Part shown: one piece after another, positions 43,428 through 53,641 of the stretch | How positions within the stretch are numbered: position 1 is the first letter of the stretch | Layout: each line of letters opens with the position of its first letter | NCBI GenBank assembly: GCA_030710605.1 | Contig: CP092863.1 | Location: 61,928,393-61,992,392 of the forward strand | Direction: 5' to 3' | Length of the DNA stretch: 64,000 bases | From: Cordylochernes scorpioides | Taxonomy: Eukaryota; Arthropoda; Arachnida; Pseudoscorpiones; Chernetidae | The notes under the pieces: generated by a model | Databases searched by the model: none | What the model was told of the DNA's origin: nothing | The model's input: the letters and a program-made list of their open reading frames with translations, nothing else | Program-made: the position numbers and the translations under genes

Positions 43428-43593
43428 ATAAAAAAAAAGGCATATATTGGATCAAAATATCATTTAATCTACCAATATTTCAGTTAGCTGAAAGCGAACC
43501 TTTATCAAAGTATTATAACATATTAAGTTGACGTTCAGCCAACTGAAATATTGGTAAAATAAATGATATTTTGATCCAATATATGCCTTTTTA
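43428..43593. mobile_element. Foldback element related to 26776-27126
   Basis: Arms AAAGGCATATATTGGATCAA and complement. The centre has TTCAGTTAGCTGAAAGCGAA and TTGACGTTCAGCCAACTGAA. Shorter than the gene B copy. Confidence 0.7.
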
Positions 43594-43734
43594 ATTAAAG
43601 ATTTATTCATGGATTGCTCTATTTTCAAAACCTCTAAATATATATTGCAATTATCCTGATTGATATAACGTATCTAAATATTTGCAATTATATAAAAATC
43701 GAAAAAAAAATATTTAATGATAGAAAAGACCCTC

Positions 43735-43894
43735 ATGAAAACCTCATTTTGAATCTAAAATGATGGATATTCTTTCTGATAACTCTACCTTTGTTCTTAT
43801 AATGGAAACAGACAAATTTGAAGCCTACCATAATTTCAAAAAAGCTCTCTTAGACCAAAAAATAAACAATCATATTACACCTGAGGATTAGAAT
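43735..43894 (+). pseudogene. Penelope-like RT N-terminal fragment, copy 2, cut by the assembly gap
   Basis: MMDILSDNSTFVLIMETDKF, ALLDQKINNHITPED and a stop. Direct repeat of 43088-43195 and somewhat longer. The contig ends just after it, so a repeat of this kind may be why the assembly broke. Confidence 0.45.
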
Positions 43895-43994
43895 NNNNNN
43901 NNNNNNNNNNNNNNNNNNNNNNNNNNNNNNNNNNNNNNNNNNNNNNNNNNNNNNNNNNNNNNNNNNNNNNNNNNNNNNNNNNNNNNNNNNNNNN
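43895..43994. other. Assembly gap, 100 N
   Basis: Exactly 100 N, the conventional placeholder for a gap of unknown size. Confidence 0.99.
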
Positions 43995-44434
43995 TTATAA
44001 ATTGGCGCCGTGGATGTCACTCTTGTGAAACGTCCCGCTCCATACTTTGTGTCTGAGAAGCGATATTTTTATAGAAAGATGATCTGGCTTTTATTTTCTG
44101 CTCGAATGAATGTTTTTCTGTTAGAATTTTGTTCCTGCATACAAAATAATGAACTGGTTTCACCCGTGGTCTCTTCTTTTTGGAATTTTTCCCGATATAA
44201 TTTTGTATCTGATAATCAAACATGATACAGCAATATCGTCATCATCATTTTCTGACTAAAAATATATAGTTTTAATGATTGATTTATATATTTTTTAAAA
44301 TAGCCTATCGTCTTCCCCGTATTCTTTTACCTATGTATGGAAATTTTGGTTTGAATTAGTGAACTATTGCGAATTTGTATACCGGACATACAGACAGACA
44401 AACATACAAACATTCATTTTTATATATATAGAGA
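43995..44434 (+). mobile_element. Helitron H2, larger part of a split copy
   Basis: Corresponds to 34194-34639 of the intact H2 copy. The missing 3' end lies at 57228-57301 in opposite orientation. The last bases before each gap abut without loss when this contig is reversed. Confidence 0.85.
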
Positions 44435-44777
44435 TATAGAAGGCATATCCTTACCAGGAGCACATGTGCTTTTTAGATGGCAGAGCTCCTGGTCAGGATA
44501 TGCCTTCTTTATTTTTTTGATATCAACACCTGATCTTTTTTATTTTTTCTATTATTTTTTCATATATGCATATAGATAAAAATTTAGCCGGGAGGATATT
44601 GATCTTAAAAGATAAGGGTCGCCTCTCATGTCAAAATAGACGTCAAAACCGTCAATAGATGGCGTCTGGTTTTGACGTCTATTTTGACGGGAGAGGCGAT
44701 CCTTGTCTCTTAAGATATATATGTATATGTATTGTTATGTTTGACAATCATGACATAACGACTTGAATTATGTCCAG

Positions 44778-44876
44778 ACAAAACCCCCTTCACCATCGAG
44801 TACAAGATTGTGGAATTCGAGGCCAAGTCCCACATGGTCCTGTGGTCCTGCACTGAGAGGCCCCTCCTCTTCCTCG
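44778..44876 (+). CDS. Lipocalin gene C exon 4 (misoriented contig)
   Basis: 99 nt, acceptor TATGTCCAG, donor GTAAAC. Encodes KTPFTIEYKIVEFEAKSHMV and LWSCTERPLLFL. Exons 1-3 of this gene are on the minus strand at 57865-61539. Phase 1 at both ends fits them. Confidence 0.88.
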
Positions 44877-45039
44877 GTAAACCCCTACTCCGTCCTCACT
44901 ATAGAATTATCTTATTAGCTCACATATATATCAAATATTTGGGTTATTAATATATGCTATACATCTATCAAGTAATAATATCAGGCCTCCAGGTTAACTG
45001 CAATAATTTTTAGTGAAATATGATTCAAGTAATAATTGA

Positions 45040-45268
45040 TTTTAGAACAATATTTGAAAATTATCGGGCATGTGTTTCTTTTAAACGAAAATTCGAAATT
45101 TATTTTAAGGAGAAATAGCGATTATTTCTAACCTTAGGGATGAAGTATGAAAGGATGAATTGTGAAGAGTAATAATAAATGAAAAAATAAAGTGTCCAGG
45201 GATGGGAATCGAACCCACAGTGTTTCGTTTACCGGGCAGATGCCATGTCCACTAGGCTATCCTGGACA
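45040..45268 (-). mobile_element. SINE S1, full copy with tRNA-Thr-like head
   Basis: Head at 45193-45268 (minus strand) keeps the complete T arm that the duplicate at 17609 has partly lost. GTCCAGG/CCTGGAC acceptor pairing is perfect, while the anticodon stem has a mismatch. Body extends down to about 45040. Confidence 0.78.
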
Positions 45269-45757
45269 TATTTTAACAATATTGATAATTGATTTTATTT
45301 GGCGATAGGTTTACGGTAAACTAGAGTTGACAATGCAATAAAATTCTCCCGTGTGTCAATTTTGAGGAGGCCTGATATTCTTACTGTATACGGATACAAG
45401 GTATTCTTTTATTGAATTGTTAGTCATCTATGCTTGAATAGAATCAACCAAATTCTCTCAGATTCTAATTAAAATTTATTTTCTTGACAAATATTGAGGT
45501 TAATATTATATGTTATACATCTATGCTAGAATAGAACCACTCGAATCCTATGATATTCTAATTATTTCATTCTCCTCTAAAATCAAATTTCATGTTTGAT
45601 CATCAGTTGTAGTAGAGAATCTTTCTATGTGCGATGAAAATTATAGATAAAATAAACATTTATTTTCTTTACGGGAAAACATTTTAAAAGTGATTCTTAA
45701 ATGTGGTTTGAATACCAATTGAATATCTTTCTATTTTAATTGTTACAAACTTTATTA

Positions 45758-45933
45758 CAGTTAAACCTATCTATAGCGCCCCCTCTAGGGACTCACCAAA
45801 ATAGGGTGCTATAAAGAGGGGGTGCTATAGACAGGTCACTTTTATTGAAAAATGTTTACATTTTATTTGTAAAATCGGGCGCTATAGAGAGGAAGGCGCT
45901 ATTTAGAGGGGGCGCTATAGACTGGTTTAACTG
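45758..45933. mobile_element. MITE (CAGTTAAACC ends), gene C intron 4
   Basis: 176 bp, TA-flanked, duplicate of 16888-17063. Confidence 0.85.
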
Positions 45934-46140
45934 TACTATATTTAATAATTTTATATCCTTTGAAAATTTACCTTCCTTGTTTTATTGAATATCCTAGATT
46001 TATATTTTAAAATAATATAAATTAAAAAAAAAAAAAAAACATTTTTTCTCATATTAATTTAAACGCAAAAAAAAGATGGTTGAAGATGATTTTAAAATAT
46101 AAACCCATGTTCAAATTGAGATGACACCCGTGTGTTCCAG

Positions 46141-46292
46141 CCCAACTGCGCGTGCTGATTCACCAGGAGAAGTACAAAGACTTCAGTGAGCAGGACTACC
46201 AGAAGATCATTTCCAAACTCAAGTCTAAGGACCTGCACGTCAAGGAGCTGGAGAAGATCTCCTTCGAAAACTGCGACAGGCTTCCACGCTAA
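46141..46292 (+). CDS. Lipocalin gene C exon 5 (misoriented contig)
   Basis: Acceptor GTGTTCCAG. Encodes QLRVLIHQEKYKDFSEQDYQ onward to ISFENCDRLPR, with TAA at 46290-46292. Nearly identical to gene B exon 5. Confidence 0.9.
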
Positions 46293-46305
46293 GGAGAGAC
46301 GTACA

Positions 46306-46311
46306 AATAAA
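46306..46311 (+). terminator. Polyadenylation signal, gene C
   Basis: AATAAA, 14 bases after the stop codon. Confidence 0.75.
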
Positions 46312-46639
46312 CTCCACTATCATAAATCTCTCTCGAGTCATATCTTAACTTTCCAGACACCTACTATACACACGGTCATAACAGCACATTGACATGGTCG
46401 TTAAAACATTTTTGCAATAATATTTTTAAATACCACAAAATAAATTAATACAATTAAATATTAATGGTGATGAAGAGTTTTAAATTAATGAAAAATTTGA
46501 AAACCATGTCATTGATCTTAGTCTTTAATTATTCAAAATAGTTCAATATGTCTTTTTAAACTTTGAATACCTTGATAATAAATCGCCAACTCTATATTCA
46601 GTAAATATAATTTTATATAAGGGAAATGGAAAATGGCTG

Positions 46640-47165
46640 CTTTATAAAGTCGTTCATGTGGTGTAATCCCTTTCAAAATATTAAAAATTCATAACTACCC
46701 TTGATTAGAATTTATTAAGTTATATGGAAGGTTTACAATAATTGCGACGAAATTTATTATTTAACCTTCAAAATATTCACACTTTGTACTCACCCTTGGA
46801 TCGAGTTTATTAAAATATAAAAGGTTTACAATATTTTTTTTTTGCTACAAATTTATGATATGACCTTCAAAATATTAACAATATTAATCCACCCTTGCAT
46901 AGAGTTCATTATGATAAATGGAAGGTTTACAATGGTTGCTACAAAATTTATGGTGTAACCTTCAAGATATTAACAATTTATACCCTCCCTTGGATAGAGT
47001 TCATTAAAATATAAAAGGCTTACAATGGTACTACGAATTTTATGGTATAAGTCTTAAATATTTTAACAATTTGTACCCACTCTTGATTTATAGCCCATTA
47101 AGATATAAAAGGTTTACAGTGGTTGCTATGAATTTTATGGGGTAACCACTTCAAAATATTAACAA
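46640..47165. repeat. Degenerate tandem repeat, about 95 bp unit
   Basis: Mirror copy of 15590-16170, cut by the Helitron at 47166-47868 and resuming at 47869. More degenerate units with the same GGTTGCTA..TTTATGGTGTAAC words continue through 50700-50900, 52560-52850 and 53340-53640, indicating a once larger array. Confidence 0.75.
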
Positions 47166-47868
47166 CTAGCGGACGTACCCGGCTTCGCCCGGGTTTTACC
47201 CGAGTAAAAGTTTGTCTAACGAATCTCTCGATAAAGTGAAAATTTTTTTCCCGGTCCCTTGAAAAATACTCGATAAGTTAAATAAAATCAATATTAATTG
47301 GTTCCCTCGGTAATTGGAAGTTAAAGGAATAGTATCTTGCCTTGGAATTGTATCATTATTCTTGTATGGATGTACCCGGCTTCGCCCGGGTTTTACCCGA
47401 GTAAAGGTTTGTTTAACGAATCTCTCGATAAAGTGAACATTTTTTCCCGGTCCCTTGAAAAATACTCGATAAGTTGAATAAAATCAATATTAATTGGTTC
47501 CCTCGGTAATTGGAAGTTAAAGGAATAGTATCTTGCCTTTGAATTGTATCATTATTCTTGTCTCAAATAAATTGCCGTGTCATCCTGAATTTTGTCTTTC
47601 CTAATTTTCTACATTACAAAATCATCGTATCATCATGATAATATTTAGAGCAGATAGTTGAATTATAACAGATAAATTAGAATATTTATCTTGATTATTT
47701 CTAGGCGAAAAGTTATTTCAAAAATTTTATTTGCTAGAAACCTTCCCAGTACTATACTAAATAACTTCCCAAAGTTTCATGGCGATCCAATGAGTGGTTT
47801 GGTCAGGCATAAAGGACAAACAAACAAACAAACAGACACACATACATTCATTTTTATATATATATAGA
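47166..47868 (-). mobile_element. Helitron H3 with partial internal duplication
   Basis: Minus strand TCTATATATATATAAAAATG to CGTCCGCTAG. The roughly 200 bp 3' end occurs twice (47166-47366 and 47367-47570). Inserted exactly between A and T of GGGTAAAAA^TTGTTAAT, whose empty version is in the duplicate at about 15671-15686. Confidence 0.85.
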
Positions 47869-48087
47869 TTTTTACCCACCCTTGATTAGAGTTCGTTAAG
47901 ATATGGAAGGTTCACAATGGTTGCTACGAAATTTATTATGAAAAAATGAAGAAATTAACCTCCAACAATGTAAAGATTTCAATGAGTGAAAGCGACTGTA
48001 CAATGGTTTTTAAATTTTAATGTTACAACTTTAAAAATATATTTAAACATTCGCAACCATATAGGTAAATGGAAATAAATAATATAG

Positions 48088-48259
48088 TAGAACCTCCCTT
48101 TAGCAGACACCCCGCTAGCGGATGCCTCTCTACAAAGGACAGTTTTCATTTGTAAAATGATCATTTTTACTATTCAGCAACTCTCCGGTCAGAGGACACC
48201 TCTTCCTAAGGGACACTTTGGCACCGCAATAAAGTGTCCTTTACAGTAAGGTTCTACTG
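48088..48259. mobile_element. MITE, pogo/Tigger-like (CAGTAGAACC ends)
   Basis: Mirror copy of 15279-15453. Internal words CTAGCGGATGCCTCTC and GGTCAGAGGACACC pair into a near-palindrome. Confidence 0.7.
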
Positions 48260-48297
48260 TATATATGCCAAATGTACAATATGTGCTTATATATTCA

Positions 48298-49211
48298 CTA
48301 GACGAATGGCCCGGGCAACGCCCGGGTTTTACCCGAGTGCGGATATGTTTTTAAAACGTTGTCTTGGGTGGTCGCTATAGACAGGGTGGTCTGTATAGAC
48401 AGGTGAATGTAACACACAGCTGATAACAGGGTTGTCTAGAGTGGCCGCTATAGACAGGGTGGTCTGTATAGACAGGTGGATGTATCACACAGCTGATAAC
48501 AGGGTTGTCTAGAGTGGCCGCTATAGACAGGTGTATGTATCACACAGCTGATAACAGGGTTATCTGGAATGGCCGCTATATACCGGGTGGTCTGTATAGA
48601 CAGGTGGATGTGTCACACAGCTGATAACAGGGTTGTCTAGAGTGGCCGCTATAGACAGGGTGGTCTGTATAGACAGGTGGATGTATCACACAGCTGATAG
48701 CAGGGTTGTCTAGAGTGGCCGCTATAGACAGGTGAATGTAACACACAGCTGATAACAGGGTTGCCTAAGGTGACCGCTATAGACAGGGTGGTCTGTATAG
48801 ACAGGTGGATGTATCACACAGCTGATAACAGGGTTGTCTAGAGTGGCCGCTATAGACAGGTGTATGTATCACACAGATGATAACAGGGTTATCTGGAATG
48901 GCCGCTATATACAGGGTGGTCTGTATAGACAGGTGGATGTATCACACAGCTGATAACAGGGTTGTCTAGAGTGGTCGCTATAGGCAGGGTGGTCAGTGGT
49001 CGCTATAGACAGGGTGGTCTGTATAGACAGGTGGATGTATCACACTGCTGATAACAGGGTTGTCTGGAATGGCCGCTTTAGACAGGTGTATGTATCACAC
49101 AGCTGATAACAGGGTTGTCTAGAGGGGGGCAGGGAGGACACGTGTTCGCCGGCAGCCAATGGGCGCGCATTCTATCCGCGAGCTTCAGAATAAGGCAATT
49201 ATATAAGTAGA
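48298..49211 (-). mobile_element. Helitron H1 with expanded minisatellite
   Basis: 914 bp. Minus strand TCTACTTATATAATTGCC.. to ..CATTCGTCTAG. Inserted between A and T of AGCTATCCTA^TGAATATATA; the uninterrupted site is at 15232-15250. Confidence 0.88.
48360..49125. repeat. Minisatellite, about 70 bp unit, 11 copies
   Basis: Eleven occurrences of the CTGATAACAGGGTT core (one as GATAGCAGGG, one as GATGATAACAGGG). Some units lack the GGGTGGTCTGTATAGACAG part, giving two unit lengths. Corresponds to the five-copy array at 13990-14345. Confidence 0.9.
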
Positions 49212-49662
49212 TAGGATAGCTTTAAGATATTGGCAAATAATACTTCATTGGATAGATTTCATTGGAATAAAGCGCTTGTTAATATATTAAAGCCTTTGTA
49301 TTCACAATTGAATAGTGAACTTGAAGAAAGGTTAAATACACAAAGGATGCTGAAGTGATTGAGGTACAAATATCTGGAATCCTGACCCTTTTTAAACACC
49401 TTTGGATGAAATCCAATATGATATAGCAAATGTACAATGTTTGCTAAGGTATTAATGGTATGAATTTGAATATTTAACTGTTTTTAAAATCTATCGGCGT
49501 CACATGATGTACACTATAACAAAAAGGTCGAAGCACCAAGAAGAGGTTTTCCAATTGGGTTTAAAATTGGTAATTGTGAAAAAATGTATAGGGGAAAAAA
49601 CGATTAAAATTTCAGAACAATTAATTATTTATATAAGAGTTTGATCGTCAAAATTGAGAATG

Positions 49663-49851
49663 TCAATATGTCGTTGGACCCCCACTGGTCTGGATGTAGG
49701 CAGCCACCCAGCGTGTCATGGACTGATAGTGATTCCGGATGGTGTGCTTTGGGATTTCTTGCCAAATTGTCTCAAACTGTCGGGCTAAGTAGTGAAAATT
49801 TCAGGTTGGTTGCAATCGCCTACCCTCCACGTCTCAGATTTGCTCTTTAAG
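49663..49851 (-). pseudogene. Tc1-like transposase C-terminal fragment
   Basis: Mirror copy of 14602-14788, with W-Q-E-I-P and S-M-T-R-R type ends and the same stop codons. Confidence 0.65.
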
Positions 49852-49982
49852 GTGAGAGTTCAAACGACCTTGCTGGCTATAGGAGAAGTTCGGCAAGATT
49901 AAAAACAATCCATAGTAACACGTTTTGTATTAGACCGGGAATTATATTTTCAAAAGTAACCCCGGGGTGATATGGGGGGGGG

Positions 49983-50018
<36 letters not shown>

Positions 50019-50126
50019 CAGCCCATAAATACGGTGCTACAACAGCAGTTCTGGAAATCGTTTTGTCGTGTCCGGTTTTGTTGTGTCCTTTATTCAACCG
50101 CAGCCTTTCTAAATGTTAAATTATTC

Positions 50127-50216
50127 GGTTGTTAACCCACTCTTGCCAACATCGTCAATTGCCGCATCACTTCAACACAGATGTCTCGCGATTAATCTAT
50201 TTGAACAACCAGCCAT
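50127..50216 (-). pseudogene. Tc1-like transposase N-terminal fragment
   Basis: Mirror copy of 1553-1642. Here the middle of the transposase is missing: only about 280 bp, including a poly-G and an AT microsatellite (49974-50012), separate it from the C-terminal fragment. Confidence 0.6.
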
Positions 50217-50264
50217 CTTTCAAGCCAATGTGTAGTGATAAAAAAGAGGAACATTTATACCCTC

Positions 50265-51020
50265 AAATGCATTACCTTCATTTGGATAGTTTCATTTGGC
50301 TTAGGAAAATGCGCATTGTTGTGCAAGACGTTAAGGTTGTGATTTTGAAGCTTTTTTAATCAATTCTACTTACCATTTCGAGGAGTTTATCTATTTTCAT
50401 ATAAATTAGATAACTCCATCTTGATATGTGTTGTCAGTTTTTTACAGGGTGTATCTCATTAAGATAGTGCATTTATATACAATGGATACTTAAATTTTTA
50501 TTTTGTAACTTTTGTAATATATAATATGCATATATGGTTTGACCAAGGACTTGGTTGTTGTTGTGTGATGTAATCAATATATAGCGTGAGATGTTTTTAG
50601 TTCTTATGATAATTCTGTAATAATATTATACAAATATATAACAGTAGCATACAATATATTTTAATAGAAACTACACTACCTAAGTTTATTGAATATTAGG
50701 TAGAAGAGTACTGATACCATTGGAAATAGTTTGAGATTAAAAGTTTATAATAGTTGCTAAGGTGTTTATTATCTAACATTCAAGATATTTAGTAATTTTC
50801 TCGTCATTTTATCATTTAATTCAGATAAGACAATATACAATTGTTTCTAAGTTACCTTTTTGAAACCTTATAGAAATATGACCGTTTTTACCCACAAATG
50901 CATTACCTTCATTTAGATAGTTTCATTTGGTTTAAGAAAATGCGCAATGTTGTGTAAGACGTTTATGTTGTGATTTTGAAGCTTTTTTTAATCAATTCTA
51001 CTTACCATTCAAGGAGTTTA
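50265..51020. repeat. Direct repeat pair (50265-50395 and 50890-51020)
   Basis: Both contain CATTACCTTCATTTGGATAG / TTCATTTGGCTTAGGAAAAT, GTTGTGATTTTGAAGC and CTTACCATTTCGAGGAGTTT with few changes. Part of the Tc1-like remnant copied or inserted twice. Confidence 0.7.
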
Positions 51021-51059
51021 TTGAGATGACAAGTTTACAAAGGTTTTAAACACAAGGTA

Positions 51060-51130
51060 ATAAGACCAAATCCAAATAAATAAATAGTGTGTGACGTTTC
51101 GGTAACAGCGTTGTTACCATCTTCAGACAA
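51060..51130 (-). mobile_element. Penelope-like element end, hammerhead-like core
   Basis: Minus strand: CTGAAGA (51126-51120), stem GGTAACA/TGTTACC, then GAAACGTC (GAAA at 51100-51097). As at 32485, one extra base lies between the CTGANGA box and the stem. Flanking TTTATTTATTTGGATTTGG on the 3' side. Probably a remnant. Confidence 0.45.
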
Positions 51131-51139
51131 AAGTACTGA

Positions 51140-52146
51140 ATAGGAAATTTTACCACAGCTTGTTTTAAATAGTTACTGTTATCAAGTGTGTAAACAAGAT
51201 AGCAGATAAGAAGAAGATAGTTATCTGAGAAACACAGAATATTATTCTTAGAATTAAAAGTGGAAAAAATCCAATTTTTTTTTTTTAAATATAATTAAAA
51301 GCATATCAATAAATATCATTTATATTTCTTCTTTTTTCCATTCTGTTAATTGTAGCACATTTCTTTTGAATGAAAAAGGCTTCTTTAAATTGTCTCTTAA
51401 ATGGTTTCTAAAGATTAATTTGTCTAACCATGAATATAATTAAACTTTTGTACCTACAATTCGATTAAATTTATTCAAATAAATCAAGTTCACTCAGATT
51501 ACCATGATGTTTATATTGTAGCGAAGTATTTATCATTTTATTATCAGATTATCGAATATTGATATTTATATTTTGTTACTCTGTAAATTTCCCTCATTGC
51601 TTATCTTGTATTTTATCAATTTTAATTTGTTATTGCCTATAATAAATTTCTATATCATCCTGAAATTTGTCTTTGCTAATTTTCCACATAACAATATGGA
51701 TATTATATTATATTATTGTATATATTATATTATTGTATATATTATATTATTGTATATATTCAAATTTTATATCGACATAGAGCGCTATATCCCACTAGGA
51801 ACACTTGAACTTTAAAGGTAAACTGAACACAGAAATAAAAGAATATTTGAAATATGTATAAGAATTAATATTCATTTTAGTTATATGAAAATATAAAAAA
51901 TATCAACACAATTGAAATATGTACAAAGAGTTGGTATGCATATTTAGTTAAATAAAATAAATTGTAAATTATTGTGTGTATTCGAGGAAAACAATTTACA
52001 GATTGAAGGAAGTTTTTAAGGAATATTTTAGAATGAAAATGTGCAAGATATTAGATAACTATTCACAATACAAAACTATGTTAAACAGAGTTAATGTCTA
52101 AATAAATATATTTTATATTATATCAGAAGAGATATCGTATATAACA
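51140..52146. other. AT-rich intergenic sequence
   Basis: Contains a TATTATATTATTGTATA short tandem repeat (51705-51765). Nothing else recognised. Confidence 0.5.
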
Positions 52147-52150
52147 ATAT

Positions 52151-52453
52151 TGTCAAGTAGCTCGACAACCCCAGCCATAGGAAGCTCCATGGGACACCTG
52201 TCAATCATCACTGGACTCCGGGGGGACAGGTTTGAGGGGTTCTCGGAATCTTATCGGCAAATAAGGAAGACGAGACACCACGGTGGCTGTCCACTCTCAT
52301 TATTATTATCTTTACCTTGGGATAAGTTGTTATCTCTCTCCCTATAAATACCTCTTGTGTATAATTTTATTGGATAACTAAAAGGTAAATACCCACCTTT
52401 ATAATAAAGTAATTATCCCCAAATTTCTCTTTCTTTATTTTATCTCCTCGACA
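52151..52453 (+). mobile_element. Candidate solo LTR
   Basis: 303 bp starting TGTCAAGTAGCTCGACAACC and ending TATCTCCTCGACA, flanked by ATAT (52147-52150 and 52454-52457). Internal TATAAATA (52344) and AATAAAG signals sit in the order expected for an LTR. No internal element sequence next to it. GC-richer than its surroundings. Confidence 0.5.
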
Positions 52454-52459
52454 ATATGA

Positions 52460-53187
52460 ATATTTTACTATTTTCTTTCTTCTACAACATTGTTTAGAGT
52501 TAATTCAGATGATACAAGTGAACAATGATTACTAAAACATTTCCTTTTAGTTAACTTTACATAAATTTAACAATTAGTACTTACACATTTGGAAAGATTC
52601 CATTGAGATAAAGCAAAAAAAAAAAAGATTTTAAAGGTATTTATGGGGTAACTTTTATAAAAGAATATCTACATTGATACTCACCATTTGATAAAGTTTA
52701 TTTATATAAGAAAGTGTATAATGGTTGCTAAGAATTTTATTGTGTAAATTTAAAGTTTTTTGACCAAATATACTCAACATTGGATATAGCTCATTGAGAG
52801 AAATAAAATTTAAAATATTTGCGCAAAGAAGATAAATATTCTTATGGAAATAAAGAGGCATCTATATTGGATTGGATAAAAATATTTTATTAGATATATA
52901 CTTATATAGGTTTTTAACTTTTAATTAGACAATTTTAATTTATATTTAGACATTTTTCATTTTAATTTAGACACATGGACATTTTATAGAAATGAAAGGT
53001 ATAATAAAAACATAAAGCCTCCAGGGAAAATATTATTTTAAAAGAATCTTTTCCCTGGAGGTCTTATGTTTTATTTTAATATTGATTCAAGGGATTATTT
53101 TATCGAAAAATGAAAGTGTCTAAAATAAAATGAAAAATGTCTATATATAAATTAAAATAGTCTAATTGAGAGTTTAAAACCTATATA
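52460..53187. other. AT-rich region with degenerate repeats and a hairpin
   Basis: Holds decayed units of the 95 bp repeat (52560-52850) and the hairpin 53021-53040 / 53049-53068 (CATAAAGCCTCCAGGGAAAA and complement), related to 42480-42720. Confidence 0.5.
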
Positions 53188-53347
53188 CAGTAGAACCTCT
53201 CTTTAACGGACACCTTTCCACAAAGGATAGTTTTCATTTTCAAAATTACCATTTTTACAATTTGGTAACTCTCCGGTAAGAAGATACCTTTCCCTAAAGG
53301 ACTTTTTGGCTCTTAAATTAGGTGTCCTTTACAGGGAGGTTCTACTG
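53188..53347. mobile_element. MITE, pogo/Tigger-like (CAGTAGAACC ends)
   Basis: 160 bp, inverted ends CAGTAGAACCTCTCTTTAAC and complement, TA on both sides. Confidence 0.85.
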
Positions 53348-53641
53348 TATTATCCAAGATATTTAGCGATTTCTACCGCCATCGAATATAAATCATTGAG
53401 ATAAATCAAAAACATAAGTTGCTAAGTAGTTTATGGTGTAACCTTATTTCTTTTGAATCGACCGTTTGTATTCACCAATGGGTGAATTTCATATAGATTA
53501 GGTAGTGCTATTATTATAATGGTTGCTAATATTCTTTTTATATAAAACTTCAGCATATTGAACCATTTAAACTCAACATTGGGTGAAATTTCAACAGGAA
53601 ATATTTTTCGTCTGAAATAGATTTGACTCCTGATGTATATA

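Larger units (their letters stand above)
44435..50526. repeat. Segmental duplication, copy 2 (lower part), inverted as assembled
   Basis: Reverse complement of 14452-18498 and 1236-1760, with gene exons 4-5, MITEs, tandem repeats and SINE S1 in mirrored order. Private insertions here: Helitrons at 47166-47868 and 48298-49211. Private to the other side: the TIR element, H1 Helitron and Gypsy. Confidence 0.9.

Noticed and set aside
48360-49125. CRISPR-like array
   Set aside because: Units are contiguous 70 bp minisatellite repeats without unique spacers, inside a Helitron of a eukaryotic genome.
1236-50526. Giant inverted repeat (palindrome) formed by 1.2-18.5 kb and 44.4-50.5 kb
   Set aside because: Best explained by reverse placement of contig 43995-57127; once flipped the copies are in direct tandem orientation.
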